Assembly: GCA_039090855.1 (NCBI GenBank)
Contig: CM076991.1
Location: 104,730,021 to 104,794,020, forward strand
Reading direction: 5' to 3'
Length of the DNA stretch: 64,000 nt
From: Macrothele yani
Lineage: Eukaryota > Arthropoda > Arachnida > Araneae > Macrothelidae
Of the stretch, positions 1-11,159 are shown one piece after another. Numbering within the stretch: position 1 is the first letter of the stretch; each line of letters opens with the position of its first letter. Both the position numbers and the translations under genes were made by a program. The notes beneath the pieces were generated by a model, which was not told the DNA's origin, did not search any database, and saw only the letters and a list, made by a program, of their open reading frames with translations.

Positions 1-2090
1 TAATAGCGTTTCCATCGTCTTTTTGTCAAATGGATCAGAACTTTTTTTGTTTCTGAAAGCTTTCACTGTTTAAACTGGAACGAAACAGCTTTGTAACAGA
101 AAGTGCATGGTAGCCTACGAAGTGAAAAGACAAAAAAAAAAAAAAAAAAAAATCCAGCTGCCTGCTCCAATTGCTAAAGCGCTCTTACGTTCTTACGTTT
201 ACGTCAAATCCTTTTAACAGCAGCCTGAAAATGCTCTAAAAGTGATCCCGTCGATAGCGCCCATGCTTTGATGTTTCTTGGAGCTCCTAATGCGATTAGA
301 GTATTGTAAGCAGCATGCTTGGGAATTACAGCCATGTCATAAACACGGTGAATTTTAGCAGCGAGCAGGGTTCTTGGGAGTCTTGATTGAGCATCTGAAC
401 ATGGGGTGGGTGGGTGGGGGGGGGGGCGTTAAAGAAAATGTGCCGCGCCGAAGTCTTCCCGTGGCCATCACCTCAACAGTAACACCAACCCTAGCTGAAG
501 ACAATGAGAGGCCTTTGCTAATTGTAAGGAGAGAATGGTGGCGATGTGGATTGTTTGAGGGGGAAAGGGGCGTAATGAACATAAAGTGGCTACGGGCAGA
601 GAACATTAGCAGGAACATTAAGCCGTACATTTCCGACTTTCGCAAACCTAATGAACGCTCGCAAACACCTTGATCTCGTTAGTTTTACCTGTAATCTCAT
701 TGTACTATACAGAACACACCGGGTCGCGTCTGCGAGTGTTCAAGAGCTACCTTTTAAGTAATATCCATAAATAGAACCTCCAGCCTGATGCACAAAGCAA
801 CAGATGCAGTTCCACACAAATGACAGCTTAGATTAAATACGTTATTTTAGAACCGTAGCGGTGGCGAAGCGGCAGTCACATATATCTCTGTCAAATGGTG
901 TACGTGCGTGCGTCGTCGGAAATCTCTTAAGGGCCGCAAACTAAATGCTCCAAAACGCTCATTAAAAGATGCGCGAATAATTTCTCAGTCAAAGAAAGAT
1001 GAGTTAAATGAAATATGTAGCATTCCTTAACGAAGAAGAATCTGAAGCAGTAAAGGAATGATGAATTCTGGATGAGCTGCGTTATGTAGCCGAAGCACGG
1101 GAGCACATGTAGACTTCCTGTTCGACAAAAGTAAAACGACGGAAACAAGAAATTCAACATAAAATAACAGCGAAGATGTAATTGTTAACGAAGAAAGTGC
1201 AGATATACAAAAGTAAAGTAATGAAAATGTACACAAATGAAGCTATACTTTCTGCGACAAGTTTCAAATTCATATATCGCTCTTTGGGACGAATCCAGCT
1301 AAACTCCCACACCGGAAAGCTCCAACATCTTCTCATACTGTAAGGGGATACATACAGACTGCGTTCCGTTCGGAGATCTTGTCAAAGTGAGGGAGTTTTC
1401 CTAGTTGACCAAAACGAAGCGTATGAGGTCTCCTGGTGGCATAAACGCGTGGTAAGATCGTAATGACATAAGGAAGGTTTTAAACTTAAGGTCGTCTAAA
1501 ACGACCCGCGGCCTAGGTGCCTTGTAAACAGCTGAAAAATTATCCGTTGAATGACTTTTATTAGCGTTAATAAAACGTTTATAAATATAAAATATTTAAT
1601 TTGTAACTTAAGATCTTCCAAAAAACCCCGCAGTGAGTGGAGTTTGAGAGAGCTAATTGTAACAGAGATCTTCTTCAAGTGAAAGTTCGGCCATTCACGG
1701 GCGCCGTCACATCAGCTTGTCTGAACATAGCTGTTGAACAAAATGAGTTCCTCCTGGAATCCATGCCATATAAAATTGCGCTTGATCTGAAAGCTCAAGG
1801 GCGGAACAACAAGTCTTAGGTACATGTTCCAGGAGTATTCCTTCTGCGCTATTTATACGATATATTATGCGTTCAGTCAAACACTGTATGTACCTTTCCA
1901 ATAGCTAGGAATTTCTCACCAACTCCTCGCGGTAACAGATGGCGCTGCTGTCTCAGTTGCTGTTCGTTGCCCCCGAAGCGCAGCATTAGGAAAACAGAGG
2001 CAAGCATAGTACTGTAGTACTGAAAGGGGGGGGGGTGAGAACACACGCGTTCATCCTTAAATTGAAGTGAGTGTTGCAGAAAATGTTTCA
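1..2090. other. No recognisable gene
   Basis: Both strands hold only short ORFs without familiar motifs. Low-complexity tracts are visible: an A-run near 133-151, a G-run near 407-427 and another near 2026-2035. I see no repeat family shared with the rest of the window. Confidence 0.6.
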
Positions 2091-2110
2091 TCGTTTCATG
2101 CCAAGATTTT

Positions 2111-2698
2111 ACTGCAGGAAAAATTGTACTGCAATTTTTCTGTTGTGGAAAATCACAGTTAGAAATTTCAAGATATTTAAATAGCGTGGAAAACTCACTT
2201 AATCGACGTGGAAAGAGCGAATAACCAGTTTTAAATCACTAGTTTAGTTAGGTATGTATGTAATTGCACTGGAGAAACTTCTAATTTCGGACATACTCAA
2301 TAGTTATATTTGTTTAAAATTTTCTTTTAAGAACACTGAAGTAAGAACATTAAAAAAAATTAAACAAAATTGCTTACATAGTCTTTTCATGTTTGTGAAA
2401 TCGTAAAATAATCTTGATTTTCATACCTTTGAGCTTCCAGTTTTTAAATTTTCAAAAATGGACTGAAAATTCCAGCAAATTAACTTATTTGAGAGAGAGA
2501 GAGAGAACTGCTACTACCAAAATTATGTCGCAGTTGTACCAAAAATCCTTTCGCATAAGACATGATTTTTAAATTTAAATAAATAAAAAATACAGAACTT
2601 TACACCGTAAATTTTTCTATTTGTGCTGTATTTTTTGTAATTTTTCTATTGTGGACAGTCACAGTTAGAAATTTCAATATTTTTAAATATCGTGGCGA
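2111..2698 (+). repeat. Diverged duplicate pair (about 75 bp units)
   Basis: The stretch at about 2121-2200 is repeated at about 2625-2695. Both read 'ATTTTTCT.TTGTGGA' followed by 'CACAGTTAGAAATTTCAA', a short T/A run and an ATCGTGG or AGCGTGG end. A GA microsatellite lies between them near 2491-2507. Either two copies of one short repeat or an old local duplication. Confidence 0.5.
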
Positions 2699-2939
2699 AC
2701 AGATTCATCATTTAGTGGTCATATATTCGTATGTGTTTCAATTACAAAACTGTGGTTTTATGCTGCGGTTATGTATTGTAAAGACACCTCACTAAATAAC
2801 GTAAACAAAACATTTTGCAACTTCATGTTGAAATGATATCTCCGTAAGTCCTTCATCTTCAGGATTTGTCAGTTATCACAAGGAGCGTAGGCTGCGTAGT
2901 AGGAACATTGTTCCTACTACTTTGCATATTTAGTGTATA

Positions 2940-3625
2940 AACTGAAGAGCTAAAATATTATGACCAACGCATCTTTATGTAAATCCAAACAATTCCGGTA
3001 TTGATGAAAATGTGCAAATAACACCTGATACTGAGCTCTGTTAACCAGTGTTATTCCTGTTCTTCAGATGAGAAAGGCAGCGGGCCTAAACGAGTTTGAT
3101 TAAGGCCAAACTGTAATGGGCAGGCGACTGGATCAAAGCATATGCAAGACGGCAAGGCGTGTAGAGTGCTAACGGTCATCCGTGGTCAGTACTTACAAAA
3201 CGTGGTTTGACAGCAGCTCATCGATGTTAAAAGTTGAGCGAGGGCTCTCCTGTATGGTACGAGCCAACAGAAGAGATACTGTGTCGCAACTCGCTGGTAA
3301 TTTAAGTGCTGGTGACGAGAGTAATGTGTCACAACACACAGTGCATCGAACAATTCTAAACATGGGGCTGCATGCCGCTCCGACTGCCCATTCTAACCTA
3401 GGTTCACTGATGAAAGCGCTTATCAAAACTGGACCTTGAATGCTTGGAAGAAGGTTGCCTAGTTCGATGAATCTCGTTTTCTGCCGCGTCTTGTGGACGG
3501 CCGGAAATGTGTGCTTCGGGGAAGTGTTGGCACCCGTATGAAACATGGAACGCCAACTATCCCGTGGAGGAAGTGTGATGCTGTAGGCCTAGGTTTGCTG
3601 GAAAACTATGTCCAGCCATTCATGT
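2940..3625 (+). pseudogene. Tc1-like transposase remnant (family C)
   Basis: The frame starting near 3182 reads like the helix-turn-helix and linker of a Tc1-type transposase: VSTYKTW, then RDTVSQLAGNL, then VSQHTVHRTILNMGL. After a stop near 3437 the next part continues as WKK-like, FDESRF, VDGRKCV and GSVGTRMK, covering the first catalytic Asp. The ACTGAAGAGC motif at 2941 resembles a Tc1/mariner terminal repeat end. The second catalytic Asp, the Glu and the right end are missing. It shares family features with the minus-strand copy at 16290-17065. Dead and 3' truncated. Confidence 0.75.
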
Positions 3626-4020
3626 GCACGAAACTATGAATACTCTAGTAACTATTTCGTGGAGCGAATTTCCTCAAATTTTGGAGTTTTTCTGTAATTT
3701 CGCGAATATCAAATGTATCCTCGAATTTCAGATTTTTTTTTCTAATTTTTGCATAATTTCTATTATAATTTTTAGATTATTTTTCATATTTAAGTAATTT
3801 TGAAACTGCTCTCATTAGTATCTACGCGAAAAAATCACCGCAAAACAATTCTATTCCAAAGTCCATACCAGAACTTTAAAAATTGAATTACCTCTCAAGA
3901 TTGTCCGTTACGAAGAGACTCTTATTGACCAAGCTTGACGGGTAATTGCAGCTCACATACACTCTGCTGAAGAATGCACGTGTCGTGTTTCCGGATTTCC
4001 ACCCCTCGCTACTGTTGAAT
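3626..4020. other. AT-rich spacer
   Basis: No coding or structured repeat signal was found between the Tc1 scrap and the zinc-finger exon. Confidence 0.5.
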
Positions 4021-4205
4021 TAACTTTGCGACTCGCCGCACTAGTAAGCCGGATGTCTTCAGTTGTATTTGTAGTTTTAGTTGGGAAAAGCAGCTCACAG
4101 AAAAGTGTGTTTGAGTTTCGCAGACGCTTAGATTTATAAATTTTTGTGCTTTCGTGTGAGTACTAAGTTTATAAAGTTTCTAGATATTGTTTGTTAATTT
4201 TGAGA

Positions 4206-4454
4206 ATGAGCCACGTGAGTAAAATGAGTGTATCTGAAAGATGCAAGCAGTACAGCAAGGGGAAGTTTCATGTGAACAAAAATCTATTGTTCTGTTCGTG
4301 TTGTAACATACCAGTGGATTTTTTAAGAAAGGACAGTTGTGAAAAGCATTTAGCAAGCAAGCTGCATAAAAAAAAAAAAAAAACTGTGTCCGAAACACGG
4401 GTCGCGGTAAGTTTTCAGACAAGAAGTAAAAAATACTTCTCACATGATTTTTAA
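4206..4454 (+). CDS. CGGBP1/hAT-like zinc-finger N-terminus, possible first exon
   Basis: The frame gives a basic N-terminus followed by a C2H2-type finger: FCSCCNIPVDF, then CEKHLASKLHKKKK. The Cys-x2-Cys and His-x5-His spacing resembles the single finger of CGG-repeat-binding-protein-like and related hAT-derived proteins (established family; recognition by eye). ATG 4206 is preferred over the in-frame ATG at 4191 only because it lies next to the recognisable domain. The lysine run is encoded by a run of about 16 A. Directly after it, at 4407-4412, lies GTAAGT, a consensus splice donor, so the true exon may end at 4406 and the remaining 16 codons be intron read-through. No second exon was identified. 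It may be a domesticated gene, a live hAT element or a relic. Confidence 0.5.
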   Translation: MSHVSKMSVSERCKQYSKGKFHVNKNLLFCSCCNIPVDFLRKDSCEKHLASKLHKKKKKTVSETRVAVSFQTRSKKYFSHDF

Positions 4455-4878
4455 GAAGTATTTTGTAATTTCTGGAAGTAGCACCCCCATCTCCCAGTTT
4501 GTAAACGACTGCCATAAAAATTGTCACTTCCAAAAAACTGTTGTTGTTTTTTATTTCTATTAAAAATATACGCATTGCAATAAAAAAATTGATCTTTGGC
4601 CATGAAGTTATTTTAATTACCTTAATAAATATAGCAACATTTAAAATATATTAATAGTTCCTAAAGTTAAAAACATGCATCATTATCACTGCTGCAGAGA
4701 TGAAGATTCTGTGATATATGTACGTACAGTTCTTCTACACATACAATTTAGTGTTGCAACAGGTTGTAATTGAGAATGATCTCTCTCTCATGTTTAAAAA
4801 AAATTGCAGTCTACTTTGTCAAGTTAAGTTCTGTTTATTTGCTAGAAGAAGTCACTTACCAATACTCTGAGACTTTCT

Positions 4879-5286
4879 CTATCTTTTATTAAGAATGGAG
4901 GTTTTGTTTCTGAAATTATTGGTAAACCTTGCAAGATGAATGTCATTAATCCGGTTTCCCTTCTCATTCATAATGCGGTTTTGAGTAGCAAAACCTTTTT
5001 CACAAGGTACTGTGGTCAGTGGATTGTTCAATAAAATCTGAGCTAGCACTGCAAAACTTTCATAAACAGGATGATAATTATAAAAAGAAAAACCCTAGAG
5101 GTCGGTTTTTAAATCAGGATGGATAACTTTCAGAGCAGTAATTTTCGTTTTTGATGCGTAAAATACCCCTGTCCAAAAGTTAACGCGATCTCTGGTCCGA
5201 AGAGTCAACCGAAAATAATGCATGTGTTGATGAATTAACTGAGAAAAGAACTGAAATTTCGAAATTAATTGGCACATTTTGTGCAA
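4879..5286 (-). pseudogene. hAT transposase C-terminal fragment
   Basis: Reading leftwards from 5286, the frame runs to a TAG at 5095-5097 and continues in the same frame to a stop at 4879-4881. The second half contains VLAQILLNNPLTTVPCEKGF followed by ATQNRIMNEKGNRIND. This is the pattern of the hAT C-terminal dimerisation domain, where a short hydrophobic helix is followed by 'CERGFS..NRIKT'. Only this end is present and it holds one nonsense codon. It lies opposite in strand to the zinc-finger frame at 4206, so the two are not one collinear gene. Probably an old hAT insertion. Confidence 0.65.
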
Positions 5287-5358
5287 CTAACATCCCACTT
5301 TATAAACTGGATAAACCTACATTAAAAAAATGACTTGGAAAATGGTCTAAGTCATTTA

Positions 5359-5468
5359 AGTGGTCTAAGCGATAGCTTCTCATCCTTCGCCTAACGGAGG
5401 GGTCTGGCTTCGAATCCCGCGTAAAGCATGGATGTATGTGTTTGTCTTTCGTCGCTGGCTCTCTCTGT
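5359..5468 (+). repeat. SINE-1, diverged partial copy
   Basis: AGTGGTCTAAGCGATAGC matches the A-box side of the SINE-1 head and GCTTCGAATCCCG the B-box side. AGCATGGATG and TTTGTCTTTCGTCGCTGGCT follow as in the other copies. The tail half is missing. Confidence 0.65.
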
Positions 5469-5601
5469 TATTTGCAAATCTGGCTTACTGTATTACATGT
5501 TCGATCTGTACTTTGATTTTTTCAATGTATTGCATAATATTCGTACCCTGTGACACACAATACTGTATTTGTCTGAATTCGAGATGTATGTGTAAACCAC
5601 G

Positions 5602-5824
5602 CCACCCCGGTGGCGCAGTGGTCTAAGCGCTGGCTTATGATCGTTCGTCCATGAAGGGGTCCGGGTTCGAACCCCGGTGAGGCATGGATGTTGTGTTTGT
5701 CTTACGGCACTGGCTCTCTCCTTTCCCTGGTACCAGTGGCCCTAAATTAGGGACGGGCGACTGCTTATAGCCCATTGAGTTGCTAACGGTGGTCGTTAAA
5801 TCTCCAATAAAAAAAAAAAAAAAA
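5602..5824 (+). repeat. SINE-1 (tRNA-derived), full copy
   Basis: The head GGTGGCGCAGTGGTCTAAGC (A box) and GGTTCGAACCCCGG (B box) form an internal RNA polymerase III promoter like that of a tRNA. A body with GTCTTACGGCACTGGCT, CCCTAAATTAGGGACGG and CCCATTGAGTTGCT follows, ending in an A-run. Ten copies occur in this window. Non-autonomous; it would need a LINE for mobility. Confidence 0.9.
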
Positions 5825-5959
5825 TTCGTTGAAAGGTATTGGTGTTGTTTCAAATGCAAATTCGATGCGGAAATGTTATTTGCCGAAAATACATGATAAT
5901 CAGAAGCAAAAACTGAAAGCTTTTTACGCTTTCCAACCGTAGGTTGAAGAAGCGTATAT

Positions 5960-6500
5960 GCTCCAGCTTTGTCCGTCTGCCTGTCCGTCCTTCAGCACGA
6001 CAACTCGCGTAAGAACGGTTCGATTTCGATGAAATTTTTGTATATGATAGGATATCACCTGGGGACGAAACCCATTGAACACGGGCGAAATGGGGTCAAA
6101 GGTCAAGACATAGTAGCGGGATGCATTCCGTTGCCCTTATGCGTCATAACTTGCGTAAAAATAGTTCGGCTTCGATGAAATTTTAGTATGTAGTAGGGGA
6201 GCACCTTGGGATGAACCCAATTGAAAATAGGCAAAATGGGGTCAAAGGTCAGGACATAGGATCGGGATCCATTTCATCGCACTTATGCGTTATAACTTAC
6301 GTAAAAATCCTTCGACTAAGACGAAAATTTATCATATTGTTCCAGAAGTATACTTTACCGGTTGTGTTGAATATCATCGAAACGGGGTCAAAGGTCAGGT
6401 CATATGAGCGAGATTTATTCTACAGCCATTATCCTCATATCTTGAGTAATAACTTAAGTAATGATTTCTGGTATGTTGGAAAGCGTATAATAATCAATGC
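5960..6500 (+). repeat. 146-bp tandem repeat, three units with DR1-like motifs
   Basis: Opens with a TCCGTCTGCCTGTCCGTCC tract, followed by three units that each hold a 'TAACT(T/C)GCGTAA' part, a 'CGATGAAATTTT' part and the motif GGGGTCAAAGGTCA. The motif sits at 6092-6105, 6238-6251 and 6384-6397, exactly 146 bp apart. No coding function was seen. The opening resembles that of the 150-bp family at 25031, 45836 and 59790. Confidence 0.8.
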
Positions 6501-6589
6501 ATTGCATGGTTTTAGTAACCTGTTTTAAATCAGTATCGGGTGTATACAAGCTTCGTAGCAGACGTAACAACTGATTCTGATGATAGGTA

Positions 6590-7163
6590 CATTTTGAATA
6601 TCCTTGCTGTTCCGTTAGCTGAGACACATGTTGAAAGCTGTAATGCTGAAATCTCTTTGAATGCAATCTTCCTCGAGTGCATTACTTTGGAATCCGTAAA
6701 TTTTAAAGACGTCAGCGAGAGGCAATACCTCAGTGCGTCCATAAGAATGAAATATCTTTTGCGAATATAATGAGACAGACAACGGATCTTACATTTTCAA
6801 AGTATGGGGAAAGAGTCTGAAAGCCGAATATTTAAGGAAATACGGTATTTCGCGACAAAGCCGCAACATTTTGCGATTTTACCCGCGATCGCCCAACGAA
6901 TTTTGACTTGTTTTCCTGCGATAAAATTACTACTCAAATTTTGACGTCTACCACCTACCTAAACATCGTTGCAGACTCGGTTACATCATCCTTTCACGGC
7001 AAAGATATTTCTTTCTAGTATCGCCACCTATTGGCAGGATAATGCGTAATGCTACACTTTCCGGATTGCTCAAGAATGGTGTGCGTGACGTAAATCCGAT
7101 CGAGCATCTGTTGCATGTGTTGGAACAGCAAAATCCAATGTGCGGGGGCTCAACCACATGACT
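6590..7163 (+). repeat. Composite repeat, copy 1 (also at 17640-18212)
   Basis: From about 6590 the sequence parallels 17640 onward, including GAATGAAATATCTTTTGCGA and GGAAATACGGTATTTCGC. The last 200 bp (CAGGATAATGCG..CACACTTTCCGG-like) is the 3' end of a Tc1-C transposase. Both copies then pass into a Tc1-A terminal repeat. An ORF at 6540-6770 lies across it but shows no known motif. Confidence 0.7.
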
Positions 7164-8245
7164 TACACCGACGAGCCTTTGCATTATGAACACCCCCAGC
7201 CTAGAGAAATGAGCGCGCCTGGAGACCAAACGGTGGGGCAGGTGAGGTTCACAGAGCAGTATACATACAACCCGAGAACCGGTTTTTGGTTAGTAGAGTG
7301 TTTGGAGTGAGAATGGGAAAAGCTGACGATTTATCGTAGTTTGATAGAGGATAAATTGTGATGGCACGGTGCCTTGAAACTACGATCTCGGAAATGGCGC
7401 GGTTTGTAGGTTGTTCACTGCTGTAGTGAGTACGTATCGAAAGTTGTGCACAGATCGCCAAACGACGGGCCGTCGTCTAGCCGTGTCTCGCCCGCAGCTC
7501 ATTGATGCCAGAGAGGAGCGGAGACTGTCGCGCATTGTTCACGGTGATCGCAGAGCCACAGTGCGACAAATCACCCCCAGCTACAAGCAGTAGTGATCAG
7601 GGCAAAGTGTCACAGCATACAGTTGATCGCAGCCTTCTGTGCATGGGCCTGCAGTAGCCAAAGACCCAGTAGAGTCCCCATACTCACTGCACGTCATCAC
7701 CAACAAATGATGAAATGCGTCCACGATCATCGAGATTGGACCGTGGATGAATGAAAGAAAGTGGCCTGATCTGACGAATCAAAATTCATTGGGCATCATG
7801 TAGACGGCTGAGAGCGGATACGCCGATTACCAATGGAGGTTGTTACACCTGGATGCACAGTTGGGGGTGGGGGACAGGCCGGCGGCGGTGCTATGATGTG
7901 GGCAACGTTTTCGTGGGACACTTTAGGCCCCATTTTCCCAGTAACAGAATCTCTGACAACTGTCATGTATCTGAACATCGTTCGGCGACCAAGTTCACCC
8001 ATTCATGGCAACTGTGTTTGCTGCTGGTGATGGCCATTACCAACAGGATAATGGGCCATGCCACACTGCTAGAATCTTCCAGGAGGGGTTCGAGGAACAG
8101 GCTGGTGACTTTCTGTTAATGCTCTGGCCTCCCAATTCACCTGACATAAACCCAATCGGACATTTGTGGTTTGACTTGGTAAAGCGGGTTCGCGCTAAAT
8201 CACAACCACGCCGATATGTACGGGTACTGGCAGCGCTGTAGTCGT
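7164..8245 (+). pseudogene. Tc1-like transposase (family A), 3' truncated
   Basis: It starts with the family-A terminal repeat TACACCGACGAG. The decayed transposase frame begins with an ATG at about 7314, MGKADDLS. Recognisable parts follow: PERSGDCRALF in a shifted frame, VSQHTVDRSLLCMGL, the region of the first catalytic Asp at about 7770, and 'QQDNGPCHTARIF' with 'PPNSPDINPIGHLWFDL' at 8040-8180. Gly replaces the catalytic Glu in that last motif. There are many stops and frameshifts. The 3' terminal repeat seen in the 33769 copy is absent. Same family as 18213 and 33769. Confidence 0.8.
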
Positions 8246-8485
8246 AAAAGCAGCAGAGGGTTATAGTATGTGCAAATCCTAAAAAATAAGAGATTATACT
8301 ACATGGATAAAAAAAAAACCACCTCACCCTCATGAAGGTACCGTGCCTTTTTAACAATCATCACTATGGGATCACTTACCGATTTGAATAAAGTGTCTTC
8401 TCCTCTCTCCTGTCAATTATGACATGTTGAAGAGCATGCACAAGATTATTTTAATTTTTATTGAAATATATCCCATAAAGCCTGA

Positions 8486-8717
8486 GCCGCCCTCGGTGGC
8501 GCAGTATTCTAAGCGATAGCCTCTGATCATTCGTCGGAAAGGGGTCAGGGTTCGAATCTCGGTGAGGCATGGATGTTGTGTTGACATTTGTCTTACGGAA
8601 CTGGCTCTTTCCTTTCCCTGGAACCAGTGACCCAAAATTAGGGACGGGTGACTGCTTATAGCCCATTGAGTTGCTCACGGTGGTCGTTGAACCTCCAATC
8701 TAAAAAAAAAAAAAAAA
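8486..8717 (+). repeat. SINE-1, full copy
   Basis: The head GGTGGCGCAGTATTCTAAGC has a mutated A box; the B box is GGTTCGAATCTCGG. The body is complete and the A tail spans about 8702-8717. Confidence 0.88.
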
Positions 8718-8812
8718 GCCTGACGAGATAGGTCCTTACAGCACTGTTCTTCGCTAGAAGAGACTCCTGATCAACTACTATCAGTTGCTGAACGATGATT
8801 CATCAACTAAGA

Positions 8813-9440
8813 TCTTACATATTTTTTTGGATTAAATCCTTTAATGGGCGGTCCATTTGAATTTATGAACATCAGGTTAGATACATTGGAGATTAACAAA
8901 GATGCTCTGAGATAGGTTATTATGTTGTTTGTTGAACTGAATCCTCGTTCGCATTCAGCTGTCGAACAAGGCAGAGTTGAAGTAGTTCTTAAGAGGAGTT
9001 TTAAGTTTTCCGGTACAACTTGGACAATTTCAGTATATTCTCTCAGTCTCTGAATAGCTTGCATTTCATCAACATTAAAACATCTACAGATTCGCCTTGT
9101 TTCTAGTTCTCCACAGCACACGTCGTCTGTTTTAATATTTATTCGCTCTAATGAAGAAATATCTTTAAGAAGTTGTACATTTTCAATGTTTGAATCTGAA
9201 CACAGTCTTGATTTCATTCTGTCAGCCGTGCTTTGAATAAACTGGTTTAGGTACAATTTTGTTGTTAGGAATCAATGGGATATTTTAAAATAATAATTCC
9301 TCGTTCGCTGCTAATGCTAAATGAGGTTTTTTCCCAGGAATTTCTCCAAAGCCCTCTATAATTCTTACGGTTCTTTTTATTAGATGGTCAGCTCTTGGCA
9401 GCGATGTTGTTCGAGATTGAAGTTCTGTTGATAATATGGA
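8813..9440 (-). pseudogene. hAT transposase C-terminal half (KIAA1586-like type)
   Basis: The minus-strand frame at 9256-8807 holds TLPCSTAECERGFSSTNNI followed by LRASLLISNVSNLMFIN and PPIKGFNPKKYV. This is the hAT C-terminal dimerisation region as found in KIAA1586-like, hAT-derived proteins. Upstream (9420-9285), in another frame, are TTSLPRADHLIKRTVR and IPGKKPHLALAANEELLF, also typical, so there is at least one frameshift or stop between. The catalytic Asp residues and zinc finger are not present. It may belong to a relative of the zinc finger at 4206 but points the other way. Confidence 0.72.
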
Positions 9441-9786
9441 CATTGAAGATATACGCTATTCTGTCAAAAAAACCAGAAGGTATACGGCGTATACCGCCGT
9501 ATACCCTCCACTACGGCTCTGGGTACTGGAGTAAGTGCTGTTGACATTATGGTACCAGATACCTTAGAATATCTATCGCCTCCTCATCAAATCGATGCCT
9601 CACCGAGTGGTAGCTGATTTCCGGGCTTTTAAGGGGGGGGCTTACAGCTTATTAGGTAGGTGGTCATAATTTAATGTCTTATCGGTGTACAAGAGTTAAA
9701 GGATCTGCTGGTGACGTGTTTGTACAAGATACCCCATGATAGCCTCAGAAAGTTTGTAGCATTCATAGCTCGTCAGTTGAAACCTG
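9441..9786. other. Spacer without recognised gene
   Basis: Holds a short palindromic tract near 9479-9507 (GGTATACGG facing CCGTATACC) and a G-run near 9632-9640. Nothing else recognised. Confidence 0.5.
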
Positions 9787-9907
9787 ACCAAAATCATGCT
9801 GTCTAAACACGTTTAATATTAAAAATTACGAACCTCGCACTATAGGACATAAATACATACAGTTAAAAACGTTAAAAACACACTAGTACTTTCTTGACCG
9901 TCATCAG

Positions 9908-10310
9908 GGGCCGCGGGTGGCCTAGTGGGCAACGTTCGTGACTGTCACGAAAAGGGCCTTAGGTTCGATCCCAGGCCAGTACGAACGCTCGATCCATTAA
10001 ATATCCGCCGTGCGTCGGATGGGCACGTTAAGCTGTCGGACCCCGGGTACTGGCCCCCGGTAATAAATAAGAACGTCTTCCTCCCCCTTTCTACTTCGCT
10101 TCCGTGTCACTTTCCTATCGGGCACTCTAATCCAAATCTCCTAGTTTCCTATTTCTAAGGGTTGTTTAAGACCTAGGGTCAGACACTCCCTTCCTAAAAT
10201 CCTGTACATATGACGATGACGTGACCGCCATTGGTCACTTTCTCAGGTGTGACTACCAGTTCTAAGTAGCAACGGTCAGCATATATGTACAACATGATGT
10301 GTCAGGTCAG
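9908..10310 (+). repeat. SINE-2, a second tRNA-derived family
   Basis: The head GGGTGGCCTAGTGGGCAACG (A-box-like) and AGGTTCGATCCC (B box) are followed by a body with GTGCGTCGGATGGGCACGTT and GACCCCGGGTACTGG. The 3' limit is uncertain because only one copy is present; AGGTGTGACTACCAGTTCTA near 10244 may still be element. Confidence 0.6.
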
Positions 10311-10377
10311 ACGGGTGCGCAGAGAGACATAAAAAAAACAGGTGGTCAGGAGTCAGTAATAATTATTACAATATTTA

Positions 10378-11036
10378 AATCACAGTAAGTCATGTATAAG
10401 GTATTTCCAAGCATCAGGAATATAGTAAGGAATATCATCGTTGCAGCAACTTCCCCGGAGAGCCAGGATCTGAAGTAATAAATTCTTATTCTTAGGTATA
10501 GTCAGAATAGTAACCTCAGACCATATTGGTTCGAAAGGTTTGCTTAGAAGCAAACGTGACATAAATGTAGAGCCATTACCGACTTTAATACTGTATTTGT
10601 GTTAATGCAGTCTGAACTTTAGATTACGAGATGTGGAACCTATGTAGGAAGTATCCCCTTCATCGGGGTCAGAGGACAGGAGAGGGATTCTGTAAATTCT
10701 ATAATTATCTAATAAATCTGGTCTGTCACGATCGCTACGAACCAACGAAAATAATTTACAAGAAGAAAACCCAAAGTCAATAACAAAAGGTCTGCAGATA
10801 TTTTTAAGTAGATGTGAAAGTGTTGGCAAAAACGGGATAGAACCCACAAATTTTATGGTTCTAACTTCTCTGGTTAGTGTTGTAGAGTCAAAACGTTGGG
10901 ATTTCTTAATAAGTTTATTAACAATGTAATTAGAGTACCCAAAGGAATCAGCCAATTCATAGATTTTCAGGAGTTCCTGTACATAAGTTTGCTTAGTAGA
11001 ACAGGGAGAACGGGTTCTGTGTACCATAAAATGCAC
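10378..11036 (-). pseudogene. Penelope-like element: linker and GIY-YIG endonuclease
   Basis: Minus-strand translation from 11036 contains KFVGSIPFLPTLSHLLKNI, the linker found after the reverse transcriptase of Penelope-like elements. NYRIYRIPLLSSDP and SYIGSTSRNLKFRL follow, which is the GIY-YIG nuclease core (the YIG part reads YIG). After a break near 10600 a second frame has FEPIWSEVTILTIPKNKNLL and IPDAWKYL, the distal part of the nuclease domain. The nuclease would nick target DNA to prime reverse transcription. The reverse transcriptase domain is missing, so this is a 5'-truncated, frameshifted copy. It lies inside the 80-bp inverted repeats. Confidence 0.8.
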
Positions 11037-11159
11037 GGAAGCAAGTTTGTGGCAATGCGGATCATTATAAAAAAATTAACTGTATGTATTTATGTCCTCC
11101 TATAGTGCGAGGTTCATAATTTTTAATATTAAACGTGTTTAGACAGCATGATTTTGGTT

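Larger units (their letters stand above)
9787..11158. repeat. Inverted 80-bp repeats flanking the 10.4-kb Penelope remnant
   Basis: The 80 bp at about 9787-9866 recur as a reverse complement at about 11076-11158 (AATCATGCTGTCTAAACACG on the left, CGTGTTTAGACAGCATGATT on the right) with only a few differences. Between them lie a tRNA-derived SINE and the Penelope coding remnant. Penelope-like elements are known for direct or inverted flanking repeats, so these may be the element's own ends. Confidence 0.75.

Noticed and set aside
9479..9507. GTATACGG palindromic tract as a regulatory site
   Set aside because: Short, isolated and without neighbouring gene; more likely chance or an eroded element end.
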